From: Microtetraspora fusca | GTDB taxonomy: Bacteria; Actinomycetota; Actinomycetes; Streptosporangiales; Streptosporangiaceae | Length of the DNA: 64,000 bases | Direction of reading: 5' to 3' | Assembly: GCF_001570365.1 (NCBI RefSeq) | Contig: NZ_BBYK01000041.1 | Location: forward strand, 87,548-151,547 | Part shown: piece after piece, positions 60,901 through 64,000 of the stretch | Layout: every line of letters begins with the position of its first letter | Position numbering within the stretch: position 1 is the first letter of the stretch | Notes under the pieces: generated by a model | What the model was told of the DNA's origin: nothing | What the model saw: only the letters and a program-made list of their open reading frames with translations | The model's database searches: none | Made by a program: the position numbers and the translations under genes

Positions 60901-61572
60901 GCGGAACATCAGCAGGTTGACCGGCAGCACGGAGAGCGCGACCGCGACCACCCACGACACGGTGATCCCGGCCGCGGGCAGGATCCGGGCCAGCGCGACC
61001 AGCAGCACGATCTTGACGAGGCTCGACCCGATGGTGCTGAACGGGACCCAGGTCGCCTTTCGCAGCCCGGTCAGCGCCACGTCCTGGAGGGTGAAGACGA
61101 CCCAGACGAGCACCGCGCCGAGGAACAGCGTCCCCGGGCCGAGCCCGGCCAGGTCGCGGTAGTTGTCCCCCCACCGGTCCAGGGTGAGCAGGAAGACCAC
61201 GGTCGCGAGGCCCGCCGCGGCGAGGGAGACCAGGTAGACCGTGCGGATGAACCGGCCCGTCGCCCGGCCGGCGTCTGGGATGAACCGCGTGAGGGTGCCG
61301 ACGAAGCCGAACGACGTGATCGCGGCGAGCAGGCGCATCGCCCCGATCGCGGCCATCGCGCGGCCGCCGTTCGCCGTGTCGTACAGGCGGGCCGCGAGCA
61401 CCCAGTAGATCAGGCCGAGGCCGCCGGAGCCGATCGCGCTGACCATGAGCGCGTACGCGTTCCTGAGCAGGGGGTCGCGCAGGCCGAGGGTGAAGCGTGC
61501 GCGGCGAGTCGCGCGCCCCTGATCCTCCCGCGTCACGTCGTCGGGCGTCGTGCGAGGGAGGATCTCAGTCAC
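57979..61572 (-). CDS. Flippase fused to a GT-C-like membrane domain
   Basis: A 1197-residue polytopic membrane protein. Residues 1 to about 430 look like a Wzx/MOP-family polysaccharide flippase with 12-14 helices (starts DPLLRNAYALMVSAIGSGG; contains FGFVGTLTRFIPDAGR and PVIVGVHVDATTYNYYYS). After a basic linker (about 430-480), a second membrane domain of about 700 residues has helices and conserved blocks FSWPGFFSLFAFVG, FINWYPVAANV and GQDYFSPQGTTYF, like GT-C or polymerase-type actinobacterial proteins. A periplasmic stretch near the end precedes the last helices. GTG 61572 chosen with GGAAG 7 nt upstream; further upstream extension is Arg/Pro-rich. It would both export and modify or polymerise the glycan. 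Confidence 0.82.
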   Translation of the reverse strand: MTEILPRTTPDDVTREDQGRATRRARFTLGLRDPLLRNAYALMVSAIGSGGLGLIYWVLAARLYDTANGGRAMAAIGAMRLLAAITSFGFVGTLTRFIPDAGRATGRFIRTVYLVSLAAAGLATVVFLLTLDRWGDNYRDLAGLGPGTLFLGAVLVWVVFTLQDVALTGLRKATWVPFSTIGSSLVKIVLLVALARILPAAGITVSWVVAVALSVLPVNLLMFRRLVPRHARDTADRTPPALHAVGRFLAGDYLGSTFILAITYLLPVIVGVHVDATTYNYYYSTGMLGGILEMLAFTMASSLTVEGVFDSAGLAQHARRALARSLAVLGPAVLAVVVLAPYVMAVFGPGHAAHATTLLRLIALAALPRAVIEIYLGVLRARSRARTLAVVQGAMCALAFGGTFLLLPRLGINGVGTALLIAQLSVALAITPSLLGALIVPGRAPAGPVSRMMVSVATIPHRAGALVSSLGRAVPIRAGGPAPGWPERARRWVLPMLAIEGFAIFVIALVAPRTSLTGVDANRMNGLGLVSVLPPVALGGLALLIASFFVTLTQRRYRPVLLLLQLFAVTFCLHGASALVSDEPRFPTAWLHAGFVEFIARSGETLPGLDARFSWPGFFSLFAFVGSAMGMDDLRQFINWYPVAANVLYLVPLLLILRRMRADRRAKWLAAILFVTLQWIGQDYFSPQGTTYFMYLLFLAIIVTWFGREERAEPVKPPRTVFGRIARLLDAADPGEFTSRPADGMTRIVLFAVLILLGAAATASHQITPFMMTSAALGLVIVRRCSLGTLPWLVGGLAVAWVSYLATPYWAGHLGDMFGAFGSLVNNLTTNTTGRIAASTGDPLHALVLKVRLGFAAALALLAGIGLLRRLRRRVIDRVALVLTVLPVSAMAMQSYGGEMGLRVYFFMLPGACLLAAYAFFPSSPDSVRLREVRETRPARSALVRLRTRLPMALAFVTVVALAGGFYIAKYGNEQFERVTSGEAAALDYIYAHDEPSARVLMLTPTEEKPGTVTGDTAYSVIPWREKHVERIEWLGVSPPVDPTDVAPIVAALRETGPGTFLLAARSQETMMEVTDPLGDGFPRDWGVRMRRAMAASPDLVTLYANRDAAVYALRRPPAGSVPPAPDLTVTPPGGTAWTPVGVAAVVLYTGTLVSAETMRLTGSSRTRTRRRLIQAAAVLMVIALAVVVERFLTLGL

Positions 61573-61726
61573 GGGGCTGCTTCCAGCGGTACAGCGGGTA
61601 CCCCCACATCGGGCCGGGCGGCGAGCACGCGCCGCGGGCGATGGCACGGCAAGATCGACGTGATTGTCCGGCAGGACGCCGCCGCGCCGCAAGGGGAACC
61701 GCGAAGCGGCGGGGTCGTGCGAACGG

Positions 61727-62470
61727 TCACGCGGCCCCCTGGTCGGCCGCGGCGGACGGGGCCTGGGCGGAGGTCCGGACGGGCGCCTCGGTCCGCTTCC
61801 CACGCTCGCGCAGGATCGTCCTGAGCACCCGCCAGCCGTCCCGGACGGCGTGCAGGTTACTCGTCCCATGAATGCGGCTGCGCTCGTGGCTGGGGATCTC
61901 GTGCACGCGCAGCCCGGCCTTGGCGACGCGGATGTTCATCAGGGTCTCGACTTCGAAACCGTCGCAGTCGAGGCCGAGCACGTCCAGGTGGCGGGCCCAG
62001 AAGGCGTTGTAGCCGTAGCACAGGTCGGTGTAGCGGGTGCCGTAGAGCCGGTTGACCAGCGTGCTGAGCACGAAGTTGCCGAGGCGCCTGCTGAGGGTGA
62101 TGTCGTCGCTCCCGCCGCCGCTGGCGAACCGCGACCCCTTGGCGTAGTCGGCGCCGGCGACCAGCGCGCCGACGAACCTGATGATCTCGCGGCCGTCGGT
62201 GGAGCCGTCGGCGTCGATCATCACGATGATGTCGCCCGTGCAGGCGGCGAACCCGGCGGCCAGCGCGTCGCCCTTGCCCTTCCCGCTCTGCTGGACCACG
62301 CGCAGGCCGGGACGCAGCCGCCGGGCCACGGCGACGGTGTCGTCGGTCGAGTTGCCGTCGACCAGGACGACCTCGCTCACCCAGCGGGGGAGCGTGGCGA
62401 AGACGTGCGGCAGGTTCTCGGCCTCGTTGAGGGCGGGGACCACGACGCTGACGCGCGGAGATATCGCCAT
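61727..62470 (-). CDS. Family 2 glycosyltransferase (dolichol-phosphate-mannose-synthase type)
   Basis: A 247-residue GT2 of the DPM/polyprenyl-phosphate sugar type: VSVVVPALNEAENLPHVFA, VDGNSTDDTV, the metal Asp motif MIDADGSTDG (about 91-100), and GSRFASGGGSDDITLSRRLGN. It probably makes a polyprenyl-phosphate-linked sugar, the usual donor for GT-C enzymes like the fusion protein encoded next. ATG 62470 is chosen. A longer frame (ATG 62566 or 62599) is possible and has an AGGA-type site, but it has AT-rich codons including a rare TTA and no family homology. Confidence 0.87.
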   Translation of the reverse strand: MAISPRVSVVVPALNEAENLPHVFATLPRWVSEVVLVDGNSTDDTVAVARRLRPGLRVVQQSGKGKGDALAAGFAACTGDIIVMIDADGSTDGREIIRFVGALVAGADYAKGSRFASGGGSDDITLSRRLGNFVLSTLVNRLYGTRYTDLCYGYNAFWARHLDVLGLDCDGFEVETLMNIRVAKAGLRVHEIPSHERSRIHGTSNLHAVRDGWRVLRTILRERGKRTEAPVRTSAQAPSAAADQGAA

Positions 62471-63135
62471 ATCAGGCGTTAGACGGATAAATCCGTCACT
62501 AGACGGCTTGTGAGTGAATGCCGTTAAATGTGAACGTGAGATAGATTTGGTGCTCTCGGGGTTCATGTTATGAGGATCCTCCGGGGGCATTCGGGGCATG
62601 GTGCTGGCGGCGCCATCGGGGCGGGGGCACGTTGCCCGTCGCTATCAGCGAGGACGTTGGAACGTACCTGTTAGGTCTCGCGACGGCCCGATCAGGTTGG
62701 CAGGACGACCGAAAATCCGCCGGAAAACGAGGGCTACGTTACATTCCTGATCTATGTCCCGGGGGGTCGATCGCGCGGTACGCATTTTGTCCCGATTTTC
62801 CAGCGGATCTCGTGCAATGCCCCCACCCTCGCCGAACTCGGTCTTCGCGCCGACGCGGGGCACGGGATCGGAGGAGAGGAAAACCGCGTAACCCCCGGCG
62901 GCGACTGATCGTTAAACTCATCTGACCAAGCTCGCAGTAGCGTGTCAACGCTGACGTCTGGATCCGTCGTCCCGTTTACCCCGTTCCCAAAACGTGATCC
63001 AACCGTCGTACGCCGCGTGGCCGGCCGCTTCGCATGGCGGCTCGCCGGCCGCCCGACCGGGCCGTCGACGACGGCCGGCGTCACATCGGCGCGCGGGCGT
63101 GGGAACGGTCCGGTCCCACACCCGCGCGGAATCGG
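62471..63135. other. Long AT-richer intergenic region between GT2 and amidase genes
   Basis: No convincing gene on either strand in 665 bp; short open frames here have atypical codon use. It contains the upstream region of the GT2 gene and the 3' side of the amidase gene. ACCTGTTAGGT near 62665 is a weak inverted repeat. I see no clear promoter or terminator. Confidence 0.4.
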
Positions 63136-64000
63136 TCAGTCCGTCAGGTCGTGCCGTCCCAGGGCAGGGCCGTGCTCGAACGGCACGCCGCTCCCGAGGA
63201 AGTCCCCCCTGCCCGGCAGCGCGAGCCGTCGCGGCGGCCGGCGCTCGAACGGCACCGGCGGCGCGGCCTGCGCCGCCCGGGCCGCCAGGGCGGCCGCCTG
63301 CGTGGGGTCCTGGAACTGCGCCATCCGCCGGACCACCCGGCGGCGCAGCTCCGGCAGGTACGCGTAGAGGCTGTCGCCCGGACACGATGTGGGGTTGAGG
63401 TCGCGGTGGCCGATGATCGCCACGGTCGGGTCGAGCCCGTAGACCCCGCAGAGCCAGGCGGCGAGGCGGGTCAGCGCGACGATCTGCCGGTGCGGAGGCA
63501 GCTCCCTCATGTACGTGCCCTCGGTCTCGATGCCGAGTGTGTGGTCGTTGTGGTTGGCCGTGTGCGCGCCGATCACGTGCTCCCCGCGGGCGATGGCGGT
63601 GAGCGTGCCGTTCCTCCCCTCCATGACGTAGCCGCCGCGGCTGACCGTGAACTGCTGGCCGATGTCGTCCCAGCCGTTGCGGGACATGTGGTACCGCTGG
63701 ATCGCCTGCGACAGCCGGAAGGCGGCGTCGAGCCCGGTGTCGGAGACGTTGGCGGTCGCGGTGTGGTGGACGACGATCCGGTCCGGCCCGTGGTGCACCA
63801 CCTGGGCGCGCCGCCGCGGCGGTTGGGCCCGCCCCTCCTGCCGGGTATGGATGCGCGGCGCGAGGGGTAACGCGGTTCCCACGGTGAGCCGGGCGATCGG
63901 CGCGGCCCCCCTCATGCCGACACCCGTCGCGCCCGCGCCGGTGATGCCGTCCGCGACCGCCGTGCCCGCGCCGGTCATGCCCGCCGAGCCTGCGCTCGCG
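63136..64000 (-). CDS. N-acetylmuramoyl-L-alanine amidase, PGRP type (5' end outside window)
   Basis: Zinc amidase (Amidase_2/peptidoglycan-recognition fold) that cuts the muramoyl-peptide bond. Metal and catalytic elements: VVHHTATANVSD, FTVSRGGYVMEGR, IGAHTANHNDHTLGIETEG, and HRDLNPTSCPGDSLY. The reading frame stays open to the end of the window through a Gly/Ala-rich segment (ASAGSAGMTGAG), so the true start, with a probable signal peptide, lies outside. An internal ATG at 63978 should not be taken as the start. The C-terminal 60 residues are Arg/Pro-rich. Likely extracellular wall turnover or spore/hypha autolysis. Confidence 0.9.
   Translation of the reverse strand, partial: ASAGSAGMTGAGTAVADGITGAGATGVGMRGAAPIARLTVGTALPLAPRIHTRQEGRAQPPRRRAQVVHHGPDRIVVHHTATANVSDTGLDAAFRLSQAIQRYHMSRNGWDDIGQQFTVSRGGYVMEGRNGTLTAIARGEHVIGAHTANHNDHTLGIETEGTYMRELPPHRQIVALTRLAAWLCGVYGLDPTVAIIGHRDLNPTSCPGDSLYAYLPELRRRVVRRMAQFQDPTQAAALAARAAQAAPPVPFERRPPRRLALPGRGDFLGSGVPFEHGPALGRHDLTD

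Noticed and set aside
62471..62599. N-terminal extension of the GT2 gene with a TTA codon (possible bldA control)
   Set aside because: Codon use is unlike the gene body, and the GT2 family start matches MAISPRVSVVV at 62470. The extension reads better as an untranslated leader.
62632..62925. 97-codon open frame in the gap before the amidase gene
   Set aside because: No ribosome site, atypical codon use, Arg-rich shadow-like translation, no recognisable domain.

Overview
The window is high-GC actinobacterial DNA. Mycothiol synthesis (mshC), a long-form HisG, DUF3090/DUF3099/SCO1664-type families, an InhA-like FabI, GTG/TTG starts and TANNNT -10 boxes directly in front of start codons all fit a filamentous actinomycete. 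Streptosporangiales is my best guess, from overall feel and not from any search. There are no rRNA or tRNA genes, CRISPR arrays, complete insertion sequences or prophage genes. Most of the window is ordinary chromosome.

Layout. 1-4.9 kb: 3' part of a DEAD-box RNA helicase with a long Arg/Gly/Asp-rich tail, a CE7 esterase, and hisE-hisG. 4.9-10.1 kb: a membrane Ser/Thr kinase, then a four-gene ABC exporter plus DesK/DesR-like two-component operon with a palindrome upstream. 10.1-20.1 kb: a degenerate EAL-CBS protein, an acVLRF1-type peptidyl-tRNA hydrolase, an ABC-F protein preceded by a tiny leaderless ORF, a small HTH protein, a crotonase, a fused ABC exporter, a sulfotransferase-like protein and an LD-carboxypeptidase. 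20.1-30.3 kb: a GH15 enzyme, a YczE/MocR divergent pair with its operator, a TRIC-type channel, a POT peptide transporter, an acyl-CoA ligase and two secreted proteins. 30.3-41.1 kb: a type III PKS with a methyltransferase, a GNAT protein, moaA-mobA-DUF6457, a C-loop small RNA resembling 6C RNA, DUF3099, dodecin, tldD/pmbA, fabG-fabI, and a structured remnant resembling a TnpB-associated RNA. 41.1-48.7 kb: a secreted protein with 11-residue repeats, an aldo/keto reductase, and the uppP-phosphatase-DUF3090-SCO1664-NRDE-mshC block. 48.8-62.5 kb: a surface-glycan locus of divergent and convergent pairs, containing two GH39-like proteins, three GT2 enzymes, a NodB deacetylase, two CelD-like acyltransferases, a P450 and a 1197-residue flippase/GT-C-like fusion. 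The window ends inside a peptidoglycan amidase gene.

How it fits together. Much of the second half serves the envelope: undecaprenyl-phosphate recycling (UppP), fatty-acid elongation (FabG/FabI), peptidoglycan turnover (LdcA, amidase) and the 48.8-62.5 kb locus, which looks like a complete make, modify, export and trim set for an uncharacterised glycan. It is my main candidate for an undescribed system. The best RNA finding is the roughly 120-nt minus-strand RNA at 35488-35607, with three hairpins whose loops all carry CCCCCGT. A recurring regulatory theme is leaderless transcription. In three places the stop codon of one gene is also the start of the -10 box of the next.
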